This document shows positions 6,369-14,479 of a stretch of DNA of 22,238 bases, piece after piece (position 1 is the first letter of the stretch; each line of letters begins with the position of its first letter). The notes beneath the pieces were generated by a model that was given only the letters and a program-made list of their open reading frames with translations, ran no database searches and was not told where the DNA came from. The DNA lies in contig RKSB01000105.1 in the NCBI GenBank assembly GCA_007571095.1, positions 1 through 22,238 on the forward strand, in the 5' to 3' direction. A program made the position numbers and the translations under genes. This DNA comes from K189A clade bacterium (GTDB taxonomy: Bacteria; Pseudomonadota; Gammaproteobacteria; Pseudomonadales; Azotimanducaceae).

Positions 6369-8780
6369 ATGAAACTGCTCAAACTACAGTTCCTGCATCT
6401 TTTTATCTGCGCTCTGGCAGGGGCTTTTATGGTGCTGGCGGGTGCCTATCTGTACCTCAATCCTCAGTTGCCACCTGTTGAAACATTCCGCAATGTCAAG
6501 CTGCAAACTCCGCTTCGTATCTACAGTGAGGACAATGTCCTGATTGCTGAATACGGCAGTCGGCGAAGAACGCCTCTAACGCTTGAACAGATTCCCGAAA
6601 CCTATATTCAGGCGGTTCTATCCATCGAAGACAAGCGGTTCTATCAACATTTGGGAGTTGATTTCATCAGCCTGGTCAACGCCATCAGGCGCATGGTGTC
6701 CTCGGGTGATATTCAGGGCGGTGCAAGTACCATCACCATGCAGGTTGCACGCAATGTTTCACTCACCAGAAGGCAGTCCTTTCTCAGAAAATTCAAGGAA
6801 ATACTCTTGTCGCTGAAGCTCGAACAGGAATTGAGCAAAAGTGAAATCCTCACGCTCTACCTGAACCTGATTCCCTTCGGCAAGCGCGCTTACGGTGCCG
6901 AAGCAGCCGCCCAGACCTATTACGGCAAGACTCTGAGCCAACTCAACCTGCCTCAGTTAGCCATGCTGGCGGGTATTCCAAATGCACCCAGTGCGGGCAA
7001 CCCGATCAACAACCCTCAACGGGCGTTGAGGCGACGTAATCTGGTGCTAAAGCGAATGTTTGACCAAAACAACATCAGCCAGCAGCAATACGAAGAGGCT
7101 GTTGCTGCCCCTGTGACTGCCAGCATTCACTCTCTTGTCGAAGACAGCGGAGCACCCTGGTTTGCTGAAGCGGCGCGAGTCGAAGCCTTGCGCAAATTCG
7201 GTACGAGTGTCTACGAAGACGGCTACCGAGTCTACACCACCCTGAATCTTGATATGCAACGGAAGGCGGATGATGCCCTGAGACGTGGCCTCAAATCTTA
7301 TGACCTGCGTCACGGCTACCGCGGAAGCCAGGAGCAGTTGCCGGTGCCAGAGGAACTCAAACGGTCCCTGGTCAAACGCATCACAGACCCTCGCCTGCCC
7401 GCCGAATGGAAAGAGAAATTGCAATCAATTCAGCCCTATTCGAATCTGGTACCAGCCATCGTGGCGCATGTTCAGGAGCAATCGTTTGACGCTTTTCTGG
7501 TCGACGGCAGCCTGATCAAGGTCAATCGAGATGGGTTTAAGTGGGCTCGCCGGCTGATCGATGCCAATAAAAGGGGGCAGGAGCCTCCCAATGCCAGCTT
7601 CGTGGTCCAACCCGGCTTTGTCATCTGGCTGGAAGAGGCGGACAAGCAGTGGTTTTTGCGTCAGATACCCTTGTTGCAGGGAGCTGTCATCGTGCTTGAA
7701 CCTCAGAACGGAGCGGTACGAGCAATTACGGGCGGCTCCGATTTCAAACGAAATCAGTTTAATAATGCATTGAGAGGCAAGCGTCAGCCTGGGTCGAGCT
7801 TCAAACCCTTTGTTTACGCAGCAGCACTTGAGCAGGGGGTTACGCCGGCAACGGTGTTCAATGATGCCCCCATGGTATTTGAGGACCAGAACCTTGAAGG
7901 CCGGTATCGTCCGAGAAATTCGACGGGCGATTTTCGTGGGCCCACGCTGGCCAGAGAGGCCTTCTATCGTTCAATCAATCTGGTGTCGATGCGCGTGTTG
8001 TTGGCGGCCGGAGTCGAGCCCACTCTCGACCTGCTCTCACGTTTCGGCTTCGACACTCGAAACTTTCCGGATAACCTGCAGCTGGCAGTCGGTGGAGGCA
8101 CGCTTGCTGTTACGCCGATGGAGATGACTCGGGCCTATAGCGTATTCAGCAATGGCGGCTATCTGATCGAGCCTTACCTCATCAAACACATAGAGCAAAA
8201 CGAAGCCGGAGTGGTTTTCAGGCATCGGGCGGCGGTAGCCTGTAACCCCTGTCCGAGTGGTTTTGAAGAGGACATGAAAGACGATCCGGTGCTGGCAAAA
8301 AGGGTTCTTGACGCCCGAATTGCCTTTCAGATGAAAAGCCTGATGAAGGATGTCATCAAGCTTGGAACCGGACGCAGGGCTCAGGTGCTGGAACGCGATG
8401 ATCTGGCAGGCAAAACCGGTACAACCGACGAGGCAGATGTCTGGTTTAACGGCTTCAACAAGGATCTCGTCGCCTCGGTATGGTTAGGTTTTGCCGACCA
8501 CAGCAAGCTCGGAGACAACGAATTCGGGTCTAATCTGGCCCTTCCCGTCTGGATTGATGTCATGTCCCAAATACTGCCTGCCGAAAGTCCCGAAGCCGAA
8601 AACCCGCCATCCGGTCTGGTACAGGTACACATAGACCCGCTGACTGGTGCGGCCACGCATCCAGGCTACCCCAAGGCCGTACCCGAGTGGTTTCGAGTCG
8701 AGAATGCTCCCCGGCAAAGCAACAATGCCGTTATTCAGACAGAAGAGGAATCCGGTATTGACCCGACCGAGCTGTTCTAA
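6369..8780 (+). CDS. mrcA: Penicillin-binding protein 1A (bifunctional glycosyltransferase/transpeptidase)
   Basis: PBP1A (also called PonA) polymerises lipid II into glycan strands and cross-links them on the outer face of the inner membrane. The 803-residue protein has a short cytoplasmic tail and one membrane anchor (about 8-30). The GT51 domain follows, with the catalytic glutamate Glu87 in SIEDKRFY and the GGASTITMQ motif at 117-125. A middle OB-like region leads to the transpeptidase domain. There the active-site motif SSFK is at 476-479 (Ser476 nucleophile, Lys479), SIN at 535-537 and KTGT at 682-685. All catalytic residues are present. It diverges from pilM, the usual gammaproteobacterial arrangement. 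A GAGAGG about 16 bases upstream is too far away to be a good ribosome binding site, so translation may be weak. Confidence 0.97.
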   Translation: MKLLKLQFLHLFICALAGAFMVLAGAYLYLNPQLPPVETFRNVKLQTPLRIYSEDNVLIAEYGSRRRTPLTLEQIPETYIQAVLSIEDKRFYQHLGVDFISLVNAIRRMVSSGDIQGGASTITMQVARNVSLTRRQSFLRKFKEILLSLKLEQELSKSEILTLYLNLIPFGKRAYGAEAAAQTYYGKTLSQLNLPQLAMLAGIPNAPSAGNPINNPQRALRRRNLVLKRMFDQNNISQQQYEEAVAAPVTASIHSLVEDSGAPWFAEAARVEALRKFGTSVYEDGYRVYTTLNLDMQRKADDALRRGLKSYDLRHGYRGSQEQLPVPEELKRSLVKRITDPRLPAEWKEKLQSIQPYSNLVPAIVAHVQEQSFDAFLVDGSLIKVNRDGFKWARRLIDANKRGQEPPNASFVVQPGFVIWLEEADKQWFLRQIPLLQGAVIVLEPQNGAVRAITGGSDFKRNQFNNALRGKRQPGSSFKPFVYAAALEQGVTPATVFNDAPMVFEDQNLEGRYRPRNSTGDFRGPTLAREAFYRSINLVSMRVLLAAGVEPTLDLLSRFGFDTRNFPDNLQLAVGGGTLAVTPMEMTRAYSVFSNGGYLIEPYLIKHIEQNEAGVVFRHRAAVACNPCPSGFEEDMKDDPVLAKRVLDARIAFQMKSLMKDVIKLGTGRRAQVLERDDLAGKTGTTDEADVWFNGFNKDLVASVWLGFADHSKLGDNEFGSNLALPVWIDVMSQILPAESPEAENPPSGLVQVHIDPLTGAATHPGYPKAVPEWFRVENAPRQSNNAVIQTEEESGIDPTELF

Positions 8781-8796
8781 GCCGGAGCCCCTGAAA

Positions 8797-8824
8797 TCGA
8801 GAACTTCGGGCCTTTCAGTATAAT
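8797..8824 (+). promoter_or_regulatory. Promoter of the mlaC-like gene
   Basis: A perfect -10 box TATAAT at 8819-8824 has TCGAGA (4 of 6) at 8797-8802 with a 16-bp spacer. The expected start of transcription, near 8831, leaves a leader of about 24 nt before the ATG at 8855. It lies in the 74-bp gap after mrcA, so the gene need not depend on read-through. Confidence 0.55.
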
Positions 8825-8854
8825 AGAGCGGTAGTCTCCGCAAGAAGTGCTCGC

Positions 8855-9490
8855 ATGCTGTCATTCTTCCGACCTCTTCGTCATATCACATGTCTGCTTC
8901 TGCTCCTGAGTCTGGCAACGAGCAGTGCCTTCGCCCAGAAGCCCTCAAAGCTGGCTTCCCAGTTCCTTCAGAACACCATCGATTTTCTCAATCTGGCCGT
9001 CAACAATGCCCCCCTGAGCAAAGAAGACCCCGAGGCCTTTCGTCAAATACTGCAAAAAGAACTGGATCCCTGGGTCAGCTTCAATGCCTTCACTCGGGGA
9101 GTCATGGGAAAATTTTACAAACAGGCAAGCCCGGAACAGGCGAATGCGTTTCAGCGAACCGTACAAAAATCCCTGATAGAGACCTACGCCGAGGCACTGG
9201 ACAGAATTGATCCCAAAAGCATCAAGATCGACAAGTTCGCCGACCGAGAGGATCAGAAAAGGGCCACCGAAAGACGCAGACAGATTTCGCTTATGGCGCG
9301 CATCAAAAACGGCAGTAACTACAGCTTCAAGTATTCAATCTCTCGCGACAAGGACGGCGAGTGGCGAATGCGCAACATACTGTTCGGCGGAGTCAATCTG
9401 GGTTTAAGCTTTCGCAGCAGATTTCAAGCCGCCTTCAACGATCCCGCCAGGGGTGGCAGCATACAGAAGGTCATCGACAACTGGGAGTGA
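8855..9490 (+). CDS. MlaC/Ttg2D-like periplasmic phospholipid-binding protein
   Basis: MlaC-family proteins carry phospholipids across the periplasm between an outer-membrane complex and the MlaFEDB transporter. The 211-residue product has a clear signal peptide (hydrophobic core CLLLLLSLATSSAFA, cleavage after Ala27). The mature domain has the family's layout: an N-terminal helix pair, the WVSFNAFTRGVMGKFYKQAS segment matching the conserved Phe-x-x-Met/Val-x-x-x-x-Leu-Gly region, YAEALDRID, and a beta-sheet half ending WRMRNILFGGVNLGLSFRSRF. The length equals that of E. coli MlaC. It is unusual in not being next to mlaF, mlaE, mlaD or mlaB: it stands alone between mrcA and a peptidase gene with its own promoter. 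It may be a paralogue with another partner. I leave the symbol blank for that reason. Confidence 0.85.
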   Translation: MLSFFRPLRHITCLLLLLSLATSSAFAQKPSKLASQFLQNTIDFLNLAVNNAPLSKEDPEAFRQILQKELDPWVSFNAFTRGVMGKFYKQASPEQANAFQRTVQKSLIETYAEALDRIDPKSIKIDKFADREDQKRATERRRQISLMARIKNGSNYSFKYSISRDKDGEWRMRNILFGGVNLGLSFRSRFQAAFNDPARGGSIQKVIDNWE

Positions 9491-9870
9491 TCGGACTGGT
9501 ACAAACCCTGCTTCTTGAGCAGTTCATCGCCAGAAAGACGAAAAGCAAACGAAAAAATCCCCGGACCCTTCAATAAAGCCTTCGGCGAAGGCATTGCCTC
9601 AAGCTTGCAGGCAAAAAGCCAGCATAAGAAATTTATTCGAGTCGGCCAGCAGAATCGAGACAAAATCGCCAGAGAATGCTCGCAAGAATTCTTTCCCTGC
9701 AAGCCGACAAAACGCTTCTGAAAAGCCGCCCGGCGATTTTGGCAAAGTGGTCAATCTGCTACAAAGATGGGTCTGCCGAAAGTGGGGTGGATGCCGCCAG
9801 TTGGCAGGTGATGTCTTGCAAAACTTCTTTGGAACACACAAAAAGGGCTTTCGGCTCATGCAGAGAGCAG
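9491..9870. other. 380-bp gap without a recognisable gene
   Basis: I see no convincing gene in this stretch. Short open frames exist on both strands, but none resembles a known family. A 15-base palindrome GCCTTCGGCGAAGGC at 9578-9592 can form a 6-bp hairpin. On the minus strand it is followed only by TTTATT, so it is a poor terminator. TTGGCA (9739-9744) and TACAAA (9760-9765), 15 bp apart, are a weak promoter candidate for the downstream peptidase gene. Confidence 0.5.
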
Positions 9871-10590
9871 ATGATAAAAAACCAGTCGGCTGAGTTGATG
9901 GAAGGCTTTGCGTTTCAGGTGAAGGTAGTGAGAACAGACCGCAAAAAGTCTGTGTCCATTCAAATTGAGGGCGATTCGGTCAAGGTCAGGGTTCCCCGAT
10001 TGCTGTCGAATGCCCGTATTCGTGACCTTCTTGTCAGACGAACTGCCTGGATCAACAACAAGCTCAAAGAGCAGTCAAAAAGGCCGGTTCCAAGAAGCAT
10101 GGAATATGCAAGCGGAGAAAACATACCCTACCTCGGCAGAAACTATCGCCTGAAAATTGTTCAGGATTCCGAGGCTTCCGTTCAACTGAATGCCGGATGC
10201 CTTGTGGTAACCGTCTCGAAGAGCGATCCGGCTCCTCAGGCAACCATCAGGTTGCAAGTGATCCTGTGGTATCGGCGAAAAGCCGAAGAATACCTGGCTG
10301 AAAAAACGGCTCACTGGGCAAAAAAGATGAGTGTTCAGCCGAGGTCAGTATCGGTAAAAGACTACAAGACGCGCTGGGGTTCCTGCTCGATCCGTGGAGA
10401 TATTTCCTACAACTGGCGGGTCATTCTCACGCCTTCGTCTGTTGTTGATTACCTGGTGGTACACGAACTCTGTCATCTGCTGGAACACAACCACTCTCCC
10501 GCATACTGGCGACATGTAGGACGGTTTATTCCCGACCACAAAAAAAGACGGGCCTGGCTTAAGCAACGGGGAAATCTGGTTGTCCCATAG
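9871..10590 (+). CDS. YgjP-type (M48-like, DUF45) zinc metallopeptidase
   Basis: This is a predicted cytoplasmic zinc metalloprotease of the YgjP/WLM-related family; its substrate is not known from sequence. I place the start at the ATG at 9871 (239 aa), preceded by GAGAG. The frame stays open to 9676, but those extra 65 residues resemble nothing in the family. The zinc site is HELCH at residues 198-202, with the third ligand His208 in EHNHSPAYW, the typical HExxH-x5-H spacing. Just before it are the characteristic TRWGSCSIRGDISYNWRVIL segment and the strand PSSVVDYLVVHE. No signal peptide is seen. It converges on the serine hydrolase gene with 8 bp between stops. Confidence 0.9.
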   Translation: MIKNQSAELMEGFAFQVKVVRTDRKKSVSIQIEGDSVKVRVPRLLSNARIRDLLVRRTAWINNKLKEQSKRPVPRSMEYASGENIPYLGRNYRLKIVQDSEASVQLNAGCLVVTVSKSDPAPQATIRLQVILWYRRKAEEYLAEKTAHWAKKMSVQPRSVSVKDYKTRWGSCSIRGDISYNWRVILTPSSVVDYLVVHELCHLLEHNHSPAYWRHVGRFIPDHKKRRAWLKQRGNLVVP

Positions 10591-10598
10591 ACGGCTCG

Positions 10599-11831
10599 TC
10601 AGGAAACAATGGCTGAATAAACCAGAGCCTTGAGCTGAGAACGAATGTTGAACGTATTGGAAGGTATGAACTGGGTCATAAAAATAACCGCCAGGTCTTC
10701 CGCCGGATCCACCCAGAAGGCCGTACTTGCCAGGCCACCCCAGGCAAATTCGCCGGTCGATCCTATAATGGGTGCGCGTTGCATGCCCAGATGAACCGAA
10801 AAACCCAGCCCGAAGCCGACGCCCTCATAGATTGTCTCGCTGAAAGAACCACGCGCCCAACGTGTGAGGTCATCGTTGTGAGGCAGGTGATTTTGAGTCA
10901 TGAACTCCAATGTCTTCGGGCCGATAATTCGCGTGTCGTCCAAGGCACCTCCGCCCAGCAGCATGCGGCAAAACCGAAGATAGTCAGCAGTGCTCGAAAC
11001 CAGGCCGCCGCCGCCCGAGAAAAAGGCCTTGGGGCGAGCGAATTCGCTGTCTGCGGGATCATCCTGTAATACAAGCCGCTTGTTTTCGTCTCGCTCATAG
11101 CAGGCGGCAAAGCGATGCAGTTTGTCGGGCGGCACAACGAAAAACGTATCCTGCATGCCCAGCGGATCAAATATACGCTCCTGTAGAAACCGGTCAAAGG
11201 GCTGACCTGAAATGACTTCGCAAAGATAGCCGACAACATCGGTGGCAACCGAGTAGTTCCAGGCTTCTCCGGGCGAAAACTCCAGCGGCAGCTTCGCCAG
11301 CTTCTGAACAAAGTCCCTGAGTGTCCAGCGATCATGTTCCTCTGCTATCTTCAGCCGCCTGTAAGCCCTGTCAACATTGGTTGACTGAAGAAATCCATAG
11401 GTCAGACCTGACATATGCGTCAACAGATCCCTGACCGTCATTTCCTGACGGCAGGGCCGAGTCTGAAAATCCGGATAGACTCCAGCCTGATAGACTCGCA
11501 AATCCTTCCATTCGGGAATAAACCTGCTAACCGGATCGCTCAACTGAAAATGCCCTTCCTCGTACAGGGTCATCAGGGCCACGGAAGTGATCGGCTTGGT
11601 CATTGAGTAAATACGAAACAGGGTATCTTCCTGCATCGGTTTGTTGCCTTCTCGGTCCATCAAACCAAACATCTGGTTTAACACCACCTGGTTGCGGCGA
11701 TAAATCAGTATCTGGCATCCGGCCAACCTCTCTTTGTCAATGTATTGGGTCTGCAAATGCCGGCTGATACGTTGCAGTCGAGAAGTGTCCATGCCGGCGG
11801 GAAAAGGATTTTTGCGATTGTTTGAAGCCAT
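10599..11831 (-). CDS. Serine hydrolase of the class C beta-lactamase / family VIII esterase fold
   Basis: The protein has the beta-lactamase/penicillin-binding fold; relatives include esterases (EstB type) and D-aminopeptidases, so the substrate is unknown. The start at 11831 (ATG, 410 aa) has a strong AAGGA about 8 bases upstream; an open frame reaches back to 11900. The nucleophile motif SMTK is at residues 76-79 (Ser76, Lys79). The second motif is YSV at 193-195, in WNYSVATDVVG, as in family VIII esterases rather than the Y-x-N of AmpC. The third region is GSTGEFAWGGLASTAFWVDP. There is no signal peptide, which argues against a periplasmic beta-lactamase. It is divergent from the oxidase-assembly operon. 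Confidence 0.92.
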   Translation of the reverse strand: MASNNRKNPFPAGMDTSRLQRISRHLQTQYIDKERLAGCQILIYRRNQVVLNQMFGLMDREGNKPMQEDTLFRIYSMTKPITSVALMTLYEEGHFQLSDPVSRFIPEWKDLRVYQAGVYPDFQTRPCRQEMTVRDLLTHMSGLTYGFLQSTNVDRAYRRLKIAEEHDRWTLRDFVQKLAKLPLEFSPGEAWNYSVATDVVGYLCEVISGQPFDRFLQERIFDPLGMQDTFFVVPPDKLHRFAACYERDENKRLVLQDDPADSEFARPKAFFSGGGGLVSSTADYLRFCRMLLGGGALDDTRIIGPKTLEFMTQNHLPHNDDLTRWARGSFSETIYEGVGFGLGFSVHLGMQRAPIIGSTGEFAWGGLASTAFWVDPAEDLAVIFMTQFIPSNTFNIRSQLKALVYSAIVS

Positions 11832-11862
11832 GTTTCCTTGAGAATAGCGAGCGGAGTATTTC

Positions 11863-11891
11863 ATTCTACGGAAATCCGCTGGCTCTGCCAC
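11863..11891 (-). promoter_or_regulatory. Promoter of the serine hydrolase gene
   Basis: On the minus strand, GTGGCA (11891-11886) and TAGAAT (11868-11863) are separated by 17 bp. They match consensus at 4 and 5 of 6 bases. The -10 lies about 32 bp before the ATG at 11831. Confidence 0.45.
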
Positions 11892-11893
11892 AA

Positions 11894-11923
11894 TGGCCAA
11901 ATTCGCACAGACAGGCTTATAAT
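11894..11923 (+). promoter_or_regulatory. Promoter of the ctaA-ctaB-sco operon
   Basis: A perfect TATAAT at 11918-11923 has TGGCCA (4 of 6) at 11894-11899 with an 18-bp spacer. A transcript from about 11930 would have a leader of about 55 nt before the first gene. The -35 lies back to back with that of the divergent hydrolase promoter. Confidence 0.5.
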
Positions 11924-11985
11924 TGCAAACACCTCTGGCGTGTCTCCAGGACGTGCCTCCAACTTGACGTTTTTTCCTGAGCTTT

Positions 11986-12531
11986 ATGGCTCCGATTCCG
12001 TTGAATTCATCAAAAACGCCTCTGCTGATTATTTTATTGACGCCTCTGGGAGTCGCCCTGTTGGCCAGTGGACTTTATTTTTTCAGCGAAAACTGGGGTA
12101 TTCAGGGCGGAAAAACCAACGAGGGGCGGCTGGTCGACAAGGCTGTGGCCATTACTGAGGTCAGTTCTCAGGCAAGGACCGGAGAAGGAAGATGGCGAAT
12201 TGTTCTGGTCAACCCCGATGCCTGCACAATGCCCTGCCTTGCTGTGGCTGACCGAATCAACAGCATCAAGCAGTTGCTGGGCAAAGACAGCCAACGTCTT
12301 GAGCTTCTTGTTCACACCAACCCGCCGCCGATACACAGGGATTTGGCACACTGGAGTGCGATTGATCTGGACACGGCAAAGCTTGGGCAACTGCTGCCGA
12401 CGAAGCTGACTCACTACACTCTGCTGGTTGACCCGATGCACAAGATCGTTCTGCTCTATACCTTTGAGCAGGCTGGCAGTGAGTTGCTGAACGACCTCAA
12501 GCGACTGCTCCAACTCTCTCGAATAGGCTGA
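11986..12531 (+). CDS. Membrane-anchored CxxxC protein of the cytochrome oxidase assembly operon
   Basis: This 181-residue protein has one N-terminal membrane segment (about 11-33) and then a soluble, probably periplasmic, domain. That domain looks thioredoxin/Sco-like: a beta strand WRIVLVNP runs directly into a CTMPC pair (Cys80, Cys84), then a helix, a second strand (LELLVHTNPP) and a late strand HYTLLVDPMHKIVLLY. CxxxC is the copper and redox motif of Sco proteins. Uncharacterised proteins of this kind commonly precede heme A synthase in gammaproteobacteria. Its stop overlaps the ctaA start (TGATG), so co-translation is likely. A role in copper delivery or thiol reduction for cytochrome c oxidase is inference. 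No clear ribosome binding site precedes the ATG. Confidence 0.85.
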   Translation: MAPIPLNSSKTPLLIILLTPLGVALLASGLYFFSENWGIQGGKTNEGRLVDKAVAITEVSSQARTGEGRWRIVLVNPDACTMPCLAVADRINSIKQLLGKDSQRLELLVHTNPPPIHRDLAHWSAIDLDTAKLGQLLPTKLTHYTLLVDPMHKIVLLYTFEQAGSELLNDLKRLLQLSRIG

Positions 12532-13544
12532 TGTCACGGCAGCCCGGCTACTACCTGGCCTTGAGCACAAGTTTGCTGGCTTTCGTAGTGATACTGCTCG
12601 GAGCCTGGACGCGACTGGTCGATGCCGGCCTCGGGTGTCCCGACTGGCCTGCCTGTTATGGCCAATGGACGATTCCGACTTCACCGGAAGAACTGGCCAG
12701 AGCCGAAGCACTATACCCCGATAGCCCCGTCGATCCCGCTCGGGCTGCGGCTGAAATGATTCACAGGTATGCTGCCGGGTTGCTTGGGCTTCTGGTATTG
12801 GGCCTTGTTGGCATGATGTTCAAATTCGGCCATCTTCAAGGCTATCCCCGAATACCCATCGTCCTGCTTGCCGCTTTGGTGATTGCGCAGGCAACCGCCG
12901 GTGCCTTGACCGTCACCCTGAAGCTGTGGCCACAGATAGTGGTTGCTCACCTTCTGGGTGGTTTCGCCACGCTGGGGTTGCTTGCGATCATCACTTGCCG
13001 GCTGGCTAACTGGACATTTCCTCCGATAGTCATTCCGCAACGACTGGCCTGGGCAAAAATACTGCTCATCACAGGCCTGATTCTGCTGGTTATCCAGATT
13101 GCCCTTGGCGGCTGGACAAGCTCAAACTACGCGGCTCTGGCCTGCCCCGATCTGCCAACCTGTCAGGGCAAATGGTGGCCGAATGCCGATTTTGCCGAGG
13201 GCTTTTCGTTGGACCAGCAGATCGGACCCAATTATCTGGGCGGCCAACTCTACCACGAAGCTCGCACTGCCATTCACCTTGCCCATCGCATAGGAGCAGT
13301 GGTGGTCGGCGTCTATCTGTTGGTCACTGTGATCCTGCTGCTGAGATGGCGGCTGCCTGTTCTGTCAGGCTTGGCGGTGCTGGGCATTTTGGCTGTACAA
13401 TGGTTACTGGGTCTGCTCAACATACTCTGGCAGTTACCCTTAAGCGTCAGTACTGCTCACAATGGCGTGGCTGCCCTGCTTCTGGTGGCCATCCTGATTC
13501 TTGTTACGCAGGCTTTTTCATTCCGTCAAGGCTCGACCAGGTAA
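12531..13544 (+). CDS. ctaA: Heme A synthase CtaA (COX15 type)
   Basis: CtaA oxidises the C8 methyl group of heme O to a formyl group, giving heme A for aa3-type cytochrome c oxidase, in the inner membrane. The 337-residue protein has about eight hydrophobic segments. Conserved features are GAWTRLVDAGLGCPDWPACYGQW near the N-terminus, with the Cys36/Cys42 pair, then MIHRYAAG with a heme-ligand histidine. The second half repeats the pattern (ALACPDLPTCQGKWWP, then AIHLAHRIGA and STAHNGVAALLL). The start overlaps the preceding stop, and ctaB begins 2 bp after its stop. The long loop after residue 45 is usual for the COX15-type family. Confidence 0.96.
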   Translation: MSRQPGYYLALSTSLLAFVVILLGAWTRLVDAGLGCPDWPACYGQWTIPTSPEELARAEALYPDSPVDPARAAAEMIHRYAAGLLGLLVLGLVGMMFKFGHLQGYPRIPIVLLAALVIAQATAGALTVTLKLWPQIVVAHLLGGFATLGLLAIITCRLANWTFPPIVIPQRLAWAKILLITGLILLVIQIALGGWTSSNYAALACPDLPTCQGKWWPNADFAEGFSLDQQIGPNYLGGQLYHEARTAIHLAHRIGAVVVGVYLLVTVILLLRWRLPVLSGLAVLGILAVQWLLGLLNILWQLPLSVSTAHNGVAALLLVAILILVTQAFSFRQGSTR

Positions 13545-13546
13545 CC

Positions 13547-14479
13547 ATGGCCAACTATTCGCAAACCGACACAACCGCAGGCTGGCAGGACTATGTGACA
13601 CTCGGCAAGCCCAAAGTGGTGTTGATGATGTTGCTGTGCGTTCTGGTCGGCATGTTTCTGGCGGTACCGACACCGCTTGATATACCGCTCGAAGTCTTTG
13701 TCGGGGCGATGGCAGGAATCGGTCTGGTGGCTACTTCGGCGGCGGCTGTCAACCACATCGCCGATATACATATTGATGCGCGAATGGCACGAACCCGAAC
13801 ACGCCCGCTCGTACTCGGACGTATCAATGTCCAGCAGGCGGTTCTGTTTTCTGCGGTTACCGGCCTGACCGGCATGACTCTACTGGTAACCTTCACCAAT
13901 CCCCTGACAGCCTTCCTGAACCTGGTTTCGTGGATCGGTTACGGCTTCGTCTATACCTTCCTGCTCAAGCACAGGACCCCTCAAAACATTGTGATTGGTG
14001 GGCTTTTTGGTGCAGCACCGCCACTGTTCGGCTGGACTGCGATAACCAACAATATCGGAGGAGAAGGGCTTATTCTGGTGATGATTATCTTCGCCTGGAC
14101 GCCTCCACATTTCTGGGCACTGGCGTTGGATCGCAAGCAGGACTATCAGGCTGCCCGAGTACCCATGCTGCCCGTTACTCATGGCGAGGAATACACCAAA
14201 CGGTTTATTCTGTTATACACCCTGCTGCTGGTGGCCATCAGCCTGTTGCCTTTTGCCATCGGCATGAGCGGGCCGACTTATCTGTTGGGGGCCCTGTTGT
14301 TGGGTATCCGTTTTTTGCAACTGGCCGTTCGTCTCTTGAGGGGCTACGAGAACTCGGCGGCGGCAACCTTCCGTTATTCGATCAACTATCTGGCACTGCT
14401 GTTTGGTTTGTTGCTGCTCGACCATTACCTGATCGCTGATCGGCCAATAGAGCCGTTTGTACTGGAGCAATACCTGTGA
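13547..14479 (+). CDS. ctaB: Protoheme IX farnesyltransferase (heme O synthase) CtaB/CyoE
   Basis: This membrane prenyltransferase (UbiA superfamily) adds a farnesyl group to heme B to form heme O, the substrate of CtaA. The start at 13547 (310 aa) follows the ctaA stop by 2 bp. The frame extends further upstream, but that part lies inside ctaA in another frame and is not used. The prenyl-diphosphate-binding motif is NHIADIHID at residues 69-77 (Asn69, Asp73, Asp77), followed by ARMARTRTRPL. The second conserved region is FAWTPPHFWALALDRKQDY. About nine membrane segments are visible. Its stop overlaps the GTG start of sco by four bases. Confidence 0.96.
   Translation: MANYSQTDTTAGWQDYVTLGKPKVVLMMLLCVLVGMFLAVPTPLDIPLEVFVGAMAGIGLVATSAAAVNHIADIHIDARMARTRTRPLVLGRINVQQAVLFSAVTGLTGMTLLVTFTNPLTAFLNLVSWIGYGFVYTFLLKHRTPQNIVIGGLFGAAPPLFGWTAITNNIGGEGLILVMIIFAWTPPHFWALALDRKQDYQAARVPMLPVTHGEEYTKRFILLYTLLLVAISLLPFAIGMSGPTYLLGALLLGIRFLQLAVRLLRGYENSAAATFRYSINYLALLFGLLLLDHYLIADRPIEPFVLEQYL

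Noticed and set aside
9578..9592. Palindrome GCCTTCGGCGAAGGC as a terminator
   Set aside because: The stem is short, there is no T-run on the plus strand and only TTTATT on the minus strand, where no gene would need it.
9424..9859. Two minus-strand open frames of 86-92 codons between the mlaC-like and peptidase genes
   Set aside because: They overlap each other in different frames, lack good ribosome binding sites and resemble no family, so they look like chance frames.
13172..13546. N-terminal extension of CtaB reading back to 13172
   Set aside because: It lies out of frame within ctaA and matches nothing, while the ATG at 13547 gives the normal family start right after the ctaA stop.
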